Shown: positions 7,332-15,579 of the stretch, in pieces
How the letters are laid out: every line of letters begins with the position of its first letter
Position numbering within the stretch: the first letter of the stretch is position 1
NCBI GenBank assembly: GCA_033765305.1
Contig: JANRID010000014.1
Span: forward strand, 1-64,000
Source of the DNA: RDXT01 sp033765305
GTDB lineage: Bacteria > Bacteroidota > Bacteroidia > J057
Length of the DNA: 64,000 nucleotides
Direction of reading: 5' to 3'
The notes under the pieces: generated by a model
What the model was told of the DNA's origin: nothing
What the model saw: only the letters and a program-made list of their open reading frames with translations
The model's database searches: none
Program-made: the position numbers and the translations under genes

Positions 7332-8924
7332 TCAAAGCTTGAAGCGGGAGAGTTCCTCGCCCGACTTGCCGTCGTGGGCGTGCACGGTGCACACCAGGCA
7401 GGAGTCAAAGGAGCGGGCCACCATGCCGACTTCGACGGGATCGTGCGGATCTTCGATTTCGGTGCCTTCGAGGGCAGCCTCGATCGGGCCGGGATTTCCG
7501 CCTTCATCGTTCGGGCCTACGTTCCAGGTCGTCGGGGCGATTACCTGGTAGTTTTTGATCACGCCGCCCTCGATCTCGATCCAGTGCGCCAGGGCGCCGC
7601 GGGCCGCTTCAGTAGCACCCCAGCCCTGTCCGTCCTGCTCCTTGGGCTTGATGTAGAATTCGCCGTCCAGATCCACCTGGCTGAGCCATTCCTGGATGAA
7701 GGTGTAGAGGCGGGGCGCTTCGTGCACGCGCGCGAGGGCGCGGGTGAACACGCTGGGGCCTTTCTGCTTCATAATGTCCAGGAAGAGCGGATCCTGGATC
7801 TGATGCGAGAGGTTGGCGGGGTTGGCGTTCATGATCACGCGGGAGAGCGGACCGGCTTCGGCGGCGTGGCCCATGTAGCGGGGGGCCTTGGCCCAGGAGT
7901 ACTTGCCGTTGAAATCGGACTGCGCCAGGTTCTGCGAAGGCAGCGGGGTGGGCAGGGGCTCGCTCCAGGGGTGGGCAGCGGCCACATCCTGATACCAGGC
8001 GTGCTTCACGTGCTCCATGACATTCAGGTGGTTGAAGTCGTAGAACTTCTCGCCGTCCCAGAAGCCGCCGGGGCTGATGACTGCGCGCTGGCGCCCTTCC
8101 ACCGTGGGGTGGTTGTAGAGATCCTTGTGCAGGTAGGTGCCGTAGGCCACGTATTTGCCGACGCCCTGCCCGAAGGTATCGAGGCCGAATTCGAGGCTGG
8201 CGCGGATGAAGAGGCCCAGATCGCTGTTGCGCTGAGATTCATTCTCCTCCACCCAGGCCATGAGGTCGTCCCAGGTCTTGACCTGCATGTAGCGGTCGAT
8301 GGAGCAGCCGAGCCAGATCGTTTCGAGCCAGTCGTTGCGGAAGTGGTTCATGATGGCATGGGCGCGGGAGATGTCCTTCAGGGTGGGGGCGCACATCACG
8401 CCGCCGGGTACCATGTAGGACGAGTGGGGCCACTGCCCGCCGAAGAGGGCGTAGACTTCCACAGGCCGGCCGGAGGCCGTCACGCCGCGCTGGAAGGACG
8501 TTCCCACATAGGCCGCGAAGCGCCGCACCACCTCCTCGTAGAGGGGTTTGTTGGCAAACTTCTTGTTGGCCATATCGGTCGCGAAGATGGCGTAAAACCA
8601 GCGGGGAATGCTCTGGATGGTTTCGGTGGCCTGGCCGATGGCCCGCAGGAGCAGGGCGTTGGGCGTCAGGGTCGTTTTCCAGGCGGTGTCCAGCGCCGAA
8701 GAGGCGCAGTAGAGGTGGGAGCCGCCGCAGATGCCGCAGATGCGCGGCGTCACGATCAGGCCGGACTGGGGGTCCTTGCCGGCCATGATCTGCTCGAATC
8801 CGCGGAACATCGCAGCCTGGGTATGGGCGCGGGTCACCACGCCGTTTTCCATATATACCTTCACGTCCAGGTCGCCTTCGACGCGGCCTACCGGAGAGAT
8901 ATTCAGTTCTTTATACGCAGCCAT
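7332..8924 (-). CDS. hupL: [NiFe]-hydrogenase large subunit, group 2a/Huc-like
   Basis: 530 residues. The N-terminal motif R61-I-C63-G-I-C66 and the C-terminal motif D507-S-C509-L-V-C512-T-V-H515 supply the four cysteines of the NiFe centre. The 15 residues after H515 are the expected cleaved tail. The overall sequence (MFRGFEQIMAG, RICGICGGSH, YMVPGGVMCAP) is closest, from memory, to the soluble uptake enzymes of group 2a such as mycobacterial Huc and cyanobacterial HupL. No Tat signal is on the partner subunit, so the enzyme should face the cytoplasm and oxidise H2 for respiration. It lies 39 bases downstream of the small-subunit gene in one operon. The exact subgroup needs a phylogeny. Confidence 0.92.
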   Translation of the reverse strand: MAAYKELNISPVGRVEGDLDVKVYMENGVVTRAHTQAAMFRGFEQIMAGKDPQSGLIVTPRICGICGGSHLYCASSALDTAWKTTLTPNALLLRAIGQATETIQSIPRWFYAIFATDMANKKFANKPLYEEVVRRFAAYVGTSFQRGVTASGRPVEVYALFGGQWPHSSYMVPGGVMCAPTLKDISRAHAIMNHFRNDWLETIWLGCSIDRYMQVKTWDDLMAWVEENESQRNSDLGLFIRASLEFGLDTFGQGVGKYVAYGTYLHKDLYNHPTVEGRQRAVISPGGFWDGEKFYDFNHLNVMEHVKHAWYQDVAAAHPWSEPLPTPLPSQNLAQSDFNGKYSWAKAPRYMGHAAEAGPLSRVIMNANPANLSHQIQDPLFLDIMKQKGPSVFTRALARVHEAPRLYTFIQEWLSQVDLDGEFYIKPKEQDGQGWGATEAARGALAHWIEIEGGVIKNYQVIAPTTWNVGPNDEGGNPGPIEAALEGTEIEDPHDPVEVGMVARSFDSCLVCTVHAHDGKSGEELSRFKL

Positions 8925-8963
8925 AGGGAATTGTCGGTTGAAAATCCGGGTCAGATCCAGGGG

Positions 8964-9944
8964 TTACTTGGAGGTCTCGAAGTGTTCTTTGTTGGCGCCG
9001 AAGATGATCTCGGTTTTGCCGAGCACTTTCTCGAAGCCGGCACGCATGTAGTAGCCCAGGCGGGTGTTGCCCGTCGGGACGTCCCTCGGCAGGAAGCCCA
9101 GGTACTTGAGCGAACGGAACACGCTGCCCTTGACGAGGTCGTGGTGCGGGAATCCGGGCTCGGTGCAGCCGAGGCAGGGGTGGTTGGCGCGGGTTTTGGA
9201 CGACTGGCGGTTCCAGAGGATGCGGTTGCAGCTGGCGCGGGTCATCGGGCCGCGGCAGCCCACTTCGTAGAAGAGGCAGCCGCCGCGCTTGCCGAAGTGG
9301 CCGTCCACTTTTTCGGCGAAGCTGATGGCGTTGGGGCAGCCGGTCTGCACGAAGTCGGTGAAGAAGGTCTTGGGCCGGTGGTACTCGTCGATGAGCACAT
9401 CCTTGATCCGCCCCGTGGCGATGGCCACCAGAATCTGCGTGATCCAGTCCGGGTGGGCCGGGCAGCCGGGGATGTTGATCACGGGCAGGCCGCCTTTGGA
9501 GACGTAGCCGGCGCCGAGGAAGCCGCCTTTTTGCTCCTTGTGAAACTGCATGCCCGTCGATTCGCTGGGGTTCGGCGGCACTGCCGGAATCCCGCCCCAG
9601 GTAGCGCAGTCGCCGATGGCCACCACGAAGCCTGCCACCGCAGCCAGTTCCTTGACCCAGTCCTTCATCGGACGGTCGCAGAAGTAGTTCATCGTGCCCG
9701 TATTGCCCGGGCCTTGCACGATGGAGCCTTCATACACCAGGATGTCGAGCTGGATCTTGCCTTTCTTGATGTCTTCCATCAGTTCTTCCACCTGATGGCC
9801 GATCTCCAGGCCGATCGACGGGTGCCACAGGATGTTCACCCCGAAGTCTGTAACCAGTTCTACCACAGTAGGTTCCTCTGCATTGAGGAACGACATGGTA
9901 TTCCCGCTGCAGGCCCCTCCCTGCAGCCAAAGTACATTCGCCAT
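8964..9944 (-). CDS. hupS: [NiFe]-hydrogenase small subunit, group 2a/Huc-like
   Basis: 326 residues from the ATG at 9944 (MANVLWLQGG), the conserved start; an upstream in-frame ATG at 10013 adds an unlikely peptide and would overlap the promoter. No Tat signal or membrane anchor is present. Iron-sulfur ligands visible: C12, C113 (IGDCATWGG), C161 (PGCPAHP), C203, C223, C230, C239, C257 and C260. The usual proximal C-x-x-C is C12-S-G-N15 here, so one cysteine is replaced by Asn, as in Huc-type enzymes, which are reported to carry [3Fe-4S] clusters. It transfers electrons from the NiFe site to an acceptor. It is the first gene of the operon, behind the shared operator at 10036-10053. Confidence 0.92.
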   Translation of the reverse strand: MANVLWLQGGACSGNTMSFLNAEEPTVVELVTDFGVNILWHPSIGLEIGHQVEELMEDIKKGKIQLDILVYEGSIVQGPGNTGTMNYFCDRPMKDWVKELAAVAGFVVAIGDCATWGGIPAVPPNPSESTGMQFHKEQKGGFLGAGYVSKGGLPVINIPGCPAHPDWITQILVAIATGRIKDVLIDEYHRPKTFFTDFVQTGCPNAISFAEKVDGHFGKRGGCLFYEVGCRGPMTRASCNRILWNRQSSKTRANHPCLGCTEPGFPHHDLVKGSVFRSLKYLGFLPRDVPTGNTRLGYYMRAGFEKVLGKTEIIFGANKEHFETSK

Positions 9945-10009
9945 ACGTAACAGTCCGTTTGAAGAGCGAGTAGAAAAGAGGAGAGTGCGGCTCCACAGTT
10001 GTCCCGAGT

Positions 10010-10053
10010 ACAATATAGAACTTTTTTCATAGAGATTGGAAAATATTTTCTAA
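10010..10053 (-). promoter_or_regulatory. Hydrogenase promoter with 18-bp operator dyad
   Basis: On the minus strand, TTAGAA-N6-TTCCAA (10053 down to 10036) is followed by a -7-like TATATTGT (10017 down to 10010), 66-73 bases before the small-subunit start codon. The dyad centre is 27.5 bases from the first T of the -7 box, a position usual for activators or for repressors covering the -33 region. The same dyad occurs twice in front of hypB (55186-55224). The function is inferred from conservation and placement. Confidence 0.6.
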
Positions 10054-10125
10054 AATGATTAAAGTCATTCCGCCGCCCTTCCCGGGCGCCGCAGCCGAGG
10101 CCTCCGGCAGATCGCATTTTATCCG

Positions 10126-10133
10126 TATCTTGC
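10126..10133 (+). promoter_or_regulatory. -7 box of the truncated nuclease gene
   Basis: TATCTTGC matches the Bacteroidota TAnnTTTG -7 element at six of eight positions and lies three bases before the ATG at 10137. It is probably a relic of the promoter of the broken gene, and it may now also serve the zinc-ribbon gene downstream. Confidence 0.35.
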
Positions 10134-10136
10134 GCC

Positions 10137-10262
10137 ATGCGCAGGCTGATGATCGGCAAGTCGGACTTCCGGCAAGTCATTGAAGGCGGGTACTACTACG
10201 TCGATAAGACCCTGCTGGTCCGCGAGATCCTGGACGGCGGCGAAGCCCCGCCGCCCGCCTGA
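10137..10262 (+). pseudogene. N-terminal remnant of an AAA-ATPase-like/PD-(D/E)xK family gene
   Basis: A 41-codon frame reads M-R-R-L-M-I-G-K-S-D-F-R-Q-V-I-E-G-G-Y-Y-Y then V-D-K-T-L-L-V-R-E-I-L. The pattern I-G-x-x-D-F-x-x-(I/V)-x-E-G-x-Y-Y-V-D-K-T is the hallmark start of the large Bacteroidota family of AAA-ATPase-like proteins with a C-terminal PD-(D/E)xK nuclease (DUF1703 type), normally 500 or more residues. Here it stops after about 41 codons, before the P-loop, and is followed 17 bases later by an unrelated gene. It is a truncated relic, likely left by a deletion. Confidence 0.7.
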
Positions 10263-10279
10263 CCCCCTACCCCTTCCCC

Positions 10280-11332
10280 ATGCCCCAGGCCTTCTACATT
10301 CACGGCAGATGCCCCGAGTGCGGGACTCAGATGCAGTATTCGGGCGACCGCAAGCAGCTGGTATGCCCCGCCTGCGGCTACGCCCGCGCCCTGGGCAAGG
10401 ATGCCGATCAGGTGCAGGAACGGGCCCTGGGCATCAATGCCAGCTTCGAGGGCTTCATCCGCGGCATGGGCATCGAGGCGCCGGAATATGCCTGCGGCAG
10501 CTGCAAGACGGTCTTCCTGACCCTGGAGTCCGGCGCCAGCTCCTGCCCCTGCTGCGGCAGCGATACGCTCTCCGCCTCCGCTGCCGCCGGCAAGCTCCTC
10601 CAGCCGCACAGCCTCATCCCCTTCACCGTACCCCGGAGCGCCGCCGCCGGCCTGCTCCGCAAATGGTTCAGCACCAGCCGGTTTCTTCCGCAGGACATCA
10701 CCACCGCCACTCAAGCCTCGCTCCGCGGGGTCTATCTGCCCTGCTTTCTCGTGGATGCCTTCACCCGCAGCACCTGGAAGGGCATGATGGGCTTCTCCGT
10801 CATGGAAATGCAGAAAAGCGGGCCCGTACAGAAACAGGTCTGGGAGCCGACCACCGGCTACTACGAACTGCTTTCCCAGGATGTGCAGGTGCCGGTCTCC
10901 CAGGGGCTCGACGGCAAGCGGCTCGCCGAGGTCTTCACCTACCGCCTCGGCGATCTCGTCGGCTTTGACCCCAGCTACCTGAAGGGCTGGGCGGTGGAGC
11001 TGTACCAGAAAAAAGAAACGGAAGGCTTCAGCAAGGCCAGCGAGGCCATCGACGGGCAGATCAGGGCCGAGGTACCCAAACGCATCACCGCCACCAGCCT
11101 CAAAGACCTCAAAATCACCACCGAACGGCTGGCTCTGGGCTTCCGTGTCGTCCTGCTGCCGGTCTGGGTCGCCCAGTACACCTACCGCAAGAAGCGCTTC
11201 CAGTACCTCATCAACGGCCAGACCGGCGACATCGCCGGCGACAAGCCCATCTCCTTCGAGAAGGTGTACGCCGCCATCGCCGGCGCCGTTCTGCTGCTGG
11301 TTCTGCTCCTCCTGCTCATCCGCCTCCGCTGA
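10280..11332 (+). CDS. Zinc-ribbon protein with C-terminal membrane anchor
   Basis: 350 residues. Two zinc ribbons are visible: C11-x2-C14 with C29-x2-C32, and C72-x2-C75 with C89/C91-C92. A long central domain (about 110-320) of unknown function contains several short Trp/Tyr-rich beta stretches (VWVAQYTYRKKRFQYLINGQ). A single transmembrane helix (about 326-347) ends in RLR, so the bulk should be cytoplasmic. This resembles uncharacterised TFIIB-type zinc-ribbon membrane proteins. Its stop abuts the stop of the convergent gliding-type gene. No functional prediction is justified. Confidence 0.7.
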   Translation: MPQAFYIHGRCPECGTQMQYSGDRKQLVCPACGYARALGKDADQVQERALGINASFEGFIRGMGIEAPEYACGSCKTVFLTLESGASSCPCCGSDTLSASAAAGKLLQPHSLIPFTVPRSAAAGLLRKWFSTSRFLPQDITTATQASLRGVYLPCFLVDAFTRSTWKGMMGFSVMEMQKSGPVQKQVWEPTTGYYELLSQDVQVPVSQGLDGKRLAEVFTYRLGDLVGFDPSYLKGWAVELYQKKETEGFSKASEAIDGQIRAEVPKRITATSLKDLKITTERLALGFRVVLLPVWVAQYTYRKKRFQYLINGQTGDIAGDKPISFEKVYAAIAGAVLLLVLLLLLIRLR

Positions 11333-13687
11333 TCAGCGGACCAGCGTGATCGAGCCGCTCCGCTGGTAGCTCGCCCCGTCCGCATCCGCCCAGCGGAGCA
11401 GGTACATGTACACCCCTTCCGGCGCAGGCCGGCCCCGGACCGATCCGTCCCAGGCCTGATCTGTGGAGAAGGAGGTAAAGACCAGACTGCCCCAGCGGTC
11501 GAAGATCTGCAGCTCGTACCGCAGGAAATATGCGCCCTGGACGGTGAAGAGGTCGTTGCGCCCGTCGCCGTTGGGGGTGAAGGCGTTGGGGGCGAATACG
11601 CGGGCGGCGAAGGCAGCACAGGCCTGGTTGGACCAGGCATCTTCCGGGCAGCTGAGCCCCGTCACGCTGCGCACCCGGTAGCAGACGGAGGCCTCGGTGG
11701 CCGGCAGGTCCGCATCGCGGTAGGTGAGCAGCCCGGAGATTCCGGCGGCGATCTGGGTCTCCGTGCCGTCGGGCAGGAGGCGGTACAGGTCATAGCGCAC
11801 ATCGCCCAGCAGGGACCCGGTGTAAGGCGTCCAGGTCAGCAGCACACTTTCATCGTCCTGCGGCTCGGCCGTCAGCGAGATGGCGCAAAGCGGATCTCCC
11901 AGCACTTCCGCGCCGCAGCCGTCCACAATGCCGATGCGGTAGCAGTGCGGCGCACGGTCCGGATCGGCGGTGCTGTCGGTGTACTGAACAGCCAGCGGAT
12001 CCAGCAGTTCGTCGATGGCGCTGAAGCGCGTATCGCCCCGGGACTGGCGGTAGATCCGCACCCGGTCCAGGCTGGCACCGCTGTTGGGCAGCCAGCTGAG
12101 GGACCAGCCGGCGCCGGCAGGGTTTTCGGAGACCGAGCAGAGATCGGGCGGCGTCACACTGGCCGAGCAGACCTCCAGGCTGGGCAGGCTGCTGAGCGTA
12201 TCCGGACAGGCAACGCGCAGCGTGATGGTATAGCAGTAGGCGGTATTGAGCGGGTCGGTGACCGTGCGGTCGATCCAGCTCAGCTGGCCGGGATTGCCCA
12301 GGGTGGCAGCCAGCACGCCGTCCCGGCGGATTTCGTAGGCCAGAAAGCCGGCCGCGCTGAGCGGCTCGGACCAGCGCAGCTCGATGCGGTCGGGATAGGT
12401 CTGCACGCACTGGATGAAGGGCGGATCGGGGACCCGGGTTTCCACCCGAACCCAGAGGGTATCGGGTACCGTATTCGGCCCAGGGCAGTTGTTGTTGTCG
12501 CGGAGCGTCAGGTAGAGCGGCGAGAGGTCCGGCACGGCGTCCCCGCAGGCCGGCGACCAGCAGAAGCTGCCTTCCGCAGGGGCCAGGCCCGGCGTGAAGA
12601 CAAACTCTGCGCCCAGCGCCAGCGCGGGGCCGTCAGCGGATATGCGCACGGTATCCGTCCCCACTCCGGGGCCGTTGATATCGGCTGCGCCGATGGAGAA
12701 GCAGTTTTCCTGCCCCCGGTACACCACGAGGGTATCCCCCGTTCCGCCGGGCAGATCCAGGGCCGGAGGGTAATTGATGGGGCATTCCACCACGTTGATC
12801 TGTACATCGCGCCGGGTCTCGCCCAGCAGGACGCCGTTGCGGTATTCGAGCACCAGGATGGAAAACACATACTGGCCCAGCTGATTCGGCGTAATGCTCA
12901 GGTCGCCGGAGGCAGCGTCCAGGGTCAGGTTGGGCGAGCCGTCCATGATGCTGTTCAGGCCGTAGCCCGTCTGCCAGCTCACCGGCTGATACGGCGGCGG
13001 CTGGGCAGGCCTGGGGGTCGGGTCCAGCGTGGAGCCGGCGGTAAAGGGGGTTGCCAGCCGATATACCAGCGAGTCCCCGTCGGCGTCCGTGGCGCTGTGG
13101 TCGAAGGCAAAAGGCTGGTTGACGCAGAGATAGGTCGGAAGCGCGTTGGTGAATTCGGGGGAATTGTTGCAGAGGGCGGTATTGGGGATGTATCCGGTGA
13201 AGGCGATGCCGGCATTGCCCGGATCGAGGATATTGACGATGGTCTCGTTGCGGCAGCAGCGCCCGAACACCAGGTGGTAGCCTGCCGGATTGTCCGCGAG
13301 CACTACCTCGCTGCGGTAATGGGCCACGGCGTAGCAGAGGTTGGAAGGCGGCGGAATGCAGGGGCTGGGCCCGGTGAGGGTGAGGGTGGACGAATCGGTG
13401 AGGGGAATATCGAGGGTGGTGACGAAGGCGTTGTTCTGCGCGTTATAAATGTATATCACCGAATTGCGGTCGAAGGGCGTATTGGTAATATATTGCGGGG
13501 TCGGCAGGCAATCTTTATAGACTGTCAGCGTTACCTCGTACCGGTTGTTGCCCGTCAGCGGATCTTTCCCCAGACAGCGGTAGGTAATATCGCCGCCCAC
13601 CAGATGGCGGCCCTGAAGGACAGCGGGAGTCAGACAGCCGAGAGCAAGGAACCAGAGAATACGCAGGCGCAAAGAGAGCTGTTTCAT
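11333..13687 (-). CDS. Large secreted protein with gliding-motility-type C-terminal domain
   Basis: 784 residues with an N-terminal signal peptide (about 1-26, ending VLQG-RH). The first part, G-G-D-I-T-Y-R-C onward, is typical of cell-surface proteins of this group. The middle has Ig/fibronectin type III-like beta domains (for example PPFIQCVQTYPDRIELRW and SVLLTWTPYTG). The C-terminus, from about residue 695 (V-F-A-P-N-A-F-T-P-N-G-D-G-x-N-D), is the CHU_C/gliding-motility-associated domain, a type B T9SS sorting signal, with the usual I-F-D-R-W-G and W-D-G motifs. It should be exported and attached to or released from the cell surface. Ligand unknown. Confidence 0.88.
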   Translation of the reverse strand: MKQLSLRLRILWFLALGCLTPAVLQGRHLVGGDITYRCLGKDPLTGNNRYEVTLTVYKDCLPTPQYITNTPFDRNSVIYIYNAQNNAFVTTLDIPLTDSSTLTLTGPSPCIPPPSNLCYAVAHYRSEVVLADNPAGYHLVFGRCCRNETIVNILDPGNAGIAFTGYIPNTALCNNSPEFTNALPTYLCVNQPFAFDHSATDADGDSLVYRLATPFTAGSTLDPTPRPAQPPPYQPVSWQTGYGLNSIMDGSPNLTLDAASGDLSITPNQLGQYVFSILVLEYRNGVLLGETRRDVQINVVECPINYPPALDLPGGTGDTLVVYRGQENCFSIGAADINGPGVGTDTVRISADGPALALGAEFVFTPGLAPAEGSFCWSPACGDAVPDLSPLYLTLRDNNNCPGPNTVPDTLWVRVETRVPDPPFIQCVQTYPDRIELRWSEPLSAAGFLAYEIRRDGVLAATLGNPGQLSWIDRTVTDPLNTAYCYTITLRVACPDTLSSLPSLEVCSASVTPPDLCSVSENPAGAGWSLSWLPNSGASLDRVRIYRQSRGDTRFSAIDELLDPLAVQYTDSTADPDRAPHCYRIGIVDGCGAEVLGDPLCAISLTAEPQDDESVLLTWTPYTGSLLGDVRYDLYRLLPDGTETQIAAGISGLLTYRDADLPATEASVCYRVRSVTGLSCPEDAWSNQACAAFAARVFAPNAFTPNGDGRNDLFTVQGAYFLRYELQIFDRWGSLVFTSFSTDQAWDGSVRGRPAPEGVYMYLLRWADADGASYQRSGSITLVR

Positions 13688-13848
13688 GTTAGGTTTATGC
13701 AGATTCTACCGGAAGCGCGGCTTCGCAAATCCTGCCGGGATTCCTAATTTCGGGAACGCGGAAGGCGCCGGAATGGCGGCGCCGGAAACTCCGGATCAGC
13801 CGGAAGCAGCAGTACATTCAGACACAGCACAAACGAAGAGCGGCAGGT

Positions 13849-15579
13849 ATGAACTGGAAACAGTGGGTCAGGGCTGAGGCGCCCCCTTCCGGGGAGATCA
13901 GGCGATTGGCCGTCCAATTAAGTCAAAAAGGCCCGTTTCCCGAGGTGCTGGCGCAGATTTTACTCCAGCGCGGTGTTACGGATCTGGCCGAAGCGTCCCG
14001 CTTTTTCCGTCCGGCTGCGGCCGACCTGCACGATCCGTTCCTGATGCAGGACATGGACCGCGCCGCAGACCGCATGCTCCGGGCACTGCAGCAGCAGGAG
14101 ATGATCCTGCTCTACGGCGACTACGACGTGGACGGGACCTCGGCCGTGACGCTGATGACCCTCGCCCTGGGCGAACTGGGCTTCCGCACCTGCTATTACC
14201 TGCCCGACCGCTACACCGAAGGCTACGGCGTCTCGTACCGGGGCATCGATTATGCGGAATCGCAGGGCGCAGCCCTCATCCTGAGCCTCGACTGCGGCAT
14301 CAAATCCGCCGACAAGGTCGGATATGCAGCCCGCAAAGGCATCGATTTCATTGTCTGCGACCACCATACTCCGGGCGAAGCCCTGCCTCCGGCACTTGCC
14401 GTCTTAGATCCCCGCCGGCCCGACTGCCTGTATCCATACAAAGAACTGACCGGCTGCGGGGTCGGGTTCAAGCTGCTGCAGGCGATCTCGATCCGCATGC
14501 GCGGCGCGGGACTGCCTGTGCCGGAGAACTTCGACCCCTTTACGGCGTACTGCGATCTCATAACGCTCAGTATCGCCTGTGATATTGTGCCCATCACCGG
14601 AGAAAACCGGACCATCGCCTGGCACGGCCTGCAGAAGCTCCGCAGCAATCCGCTGCCGGGCATTCAGGCGCTGATGAACCAGGCGCGCGAGCCGCGCACA
14701 TGGGATATTTCCGATCTGGTCTTTTTCATCGGCCCCCGGATCAATGCGGCGGGCCGCCTCTACCATGCCAGCCACGCCGTGGAGGTTCTGCTGGGCCACA
14801 GCCTGGAGCTGGACGGCCTGGCCGAGTCCCTGCACACGTCCAACGAAGAGCGCAAAACCCTCGACCGCCAGATGACGGAGGAAGCGCTGGCGCTCATCGG
14901 CCAGGACCCCGGCTACGCCGCCCGCAGCACCACCGTGCTCTATCATCCCGAATGGCACAAGGGCGTGATCGGCATCGTCGCCTCGCGCCTCATCGAGCAG
15001 CACTACCGGCCCACCGTGCTGCTGACGCGCTCGGACGGCAAGCTGGTGGGCTCGGCCCGGAGCGTAGCAGGCTTCGACCTGTATGCGGCGCTGGACGCCT
15101 GCACGGAGCACCTGATTCAGTTCGGCGGCCACAAGTACGCCGCAGGGCTCAGCCTGTGGGAGGATCAGCTCGATGCCTTCCGCAGCCGCTTCGATGCGGT
15201 GGTGTCCGGCACGATCGAAGCGGCGCAGCGTTCGCCGGTGCTCCAGATCGATGCGCAGGTATCCCTGCGGTCCGTGGACGAGCGCCTGGCCGGCATGCTG
15301 AGCCGCATGGAGCCGTTCGGCCCTGAAAACCTGCGCCCTGTGTTCGAGGCGCAGGGGCTGGACGTGGTCCGCAGCCAGATCATGAAAGACGAGCACCTCC
15401 GCCTGACCCTGGACGAGCAGGGCGCCCGCATGGATGCCGTCGCCTTCGGCATGGCCGCCCAATGGGAACGGCTCGGAAAACCCGAACGCATCGATATCGC
15501 CTTTCAGCCCGTTCTTAGTACGTGGAATCAGCAAACCCGGATCGAACTCCGCCTTAAAGACCTCCGCCCGTCCGCATGA
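13849..15579 (+). CDS. recJ: Single-stranded-DNA-specific exonuclease RecJ
   Basis: 576 residues, the normal RecJ length. DHH-phosphoesterase motifs: GDYDVDGT (90-97), LSLDCG (D148), DHH (171-173), and the DHHA1 region with GGHKYAAGLS near residue 425. It degrades ssDNA 5'-3' in RecF-pathway recombination and mismatch repair, using Mn/Mg. The start at 13849 gives the usual N-terminus (MNWKQW). The stop overlaps the next gene by 4 bases (ATGA), an unusual coupling of a repair enzyme to a secreted protein. A possible -7 box (TAATTTCG) lies at 13745-13752. Confidence 0.95.
   Translation: MNWKQWVRAEAPPSGEIRRLAVQLSQKGPFPEVLAQILLQRGVTDLAEASRFFRPAAADLHDPFLMQDMDRAADRMLRALQQQEMILLYGDYDVDGTSAVTLMTLALGELGFRTCYYLPDRYTEGYGVSYRGIDYAESQGAALILSLDCGIKSADKVGYAARKGIDFIVCDHHTPGEALPPALAVLDPRRPDCLYPYKELTGCGVGFKLLQAISIRMRGAGLPVPENFDPFTAYCDLITLSIACDIVPITGENRTIAWHGLQKLRSNPLPGIQALMNQAREPRTWDISDLVFFIGPRINAAGRLYHASHAVEVLLGHSLELDGLAESLHTSNEERKTLDRQMTEEALALIGQDPGYAARSTTVLYHPEWHKGVIGIVASRLIEQHYRPTVLLTRSDGKLVGSARSVAGFDLYAALDACTEHLIQFGGHKYAAGLSLWEDQLDAFRSRFDAVVSGTIEAAQRSPVLQIDAQVSLRSVDERLAGMLSRMEPFGPENLRPVFEAQGLDVVRSQIMKDEHLRLTLDEQGARMDAVAFGMAAQWERLGKPERIDIAFQPVLSTWNQQTRIELRLKDLRPSA

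Noticed and set aside
6978..9950. A 990-codon plus-strand open frame over the hydrogenase genes
   Set aside because: It is antisense to hydS, hydL and the protease, which have full family motifs. Its composition is Gly/Val/Ala/His-rich with no recognisable domain, as expected from GC-rich antisense frames.
8964..10013. Extended hydrogenase small subunit starting at 10013, possibly a signal peptide
   Set aside because: The 23 added residues have no Tat or Sec features and would place the start inside the promoter; MANVLWLQGG is the conserved start of this enzyme type.
11945..13747. A 600-codon plus-strand frame over the gliding-type gene
   Set aside because: Antisense to a protein with a CHU_C tail and signal peptide; biased composition.
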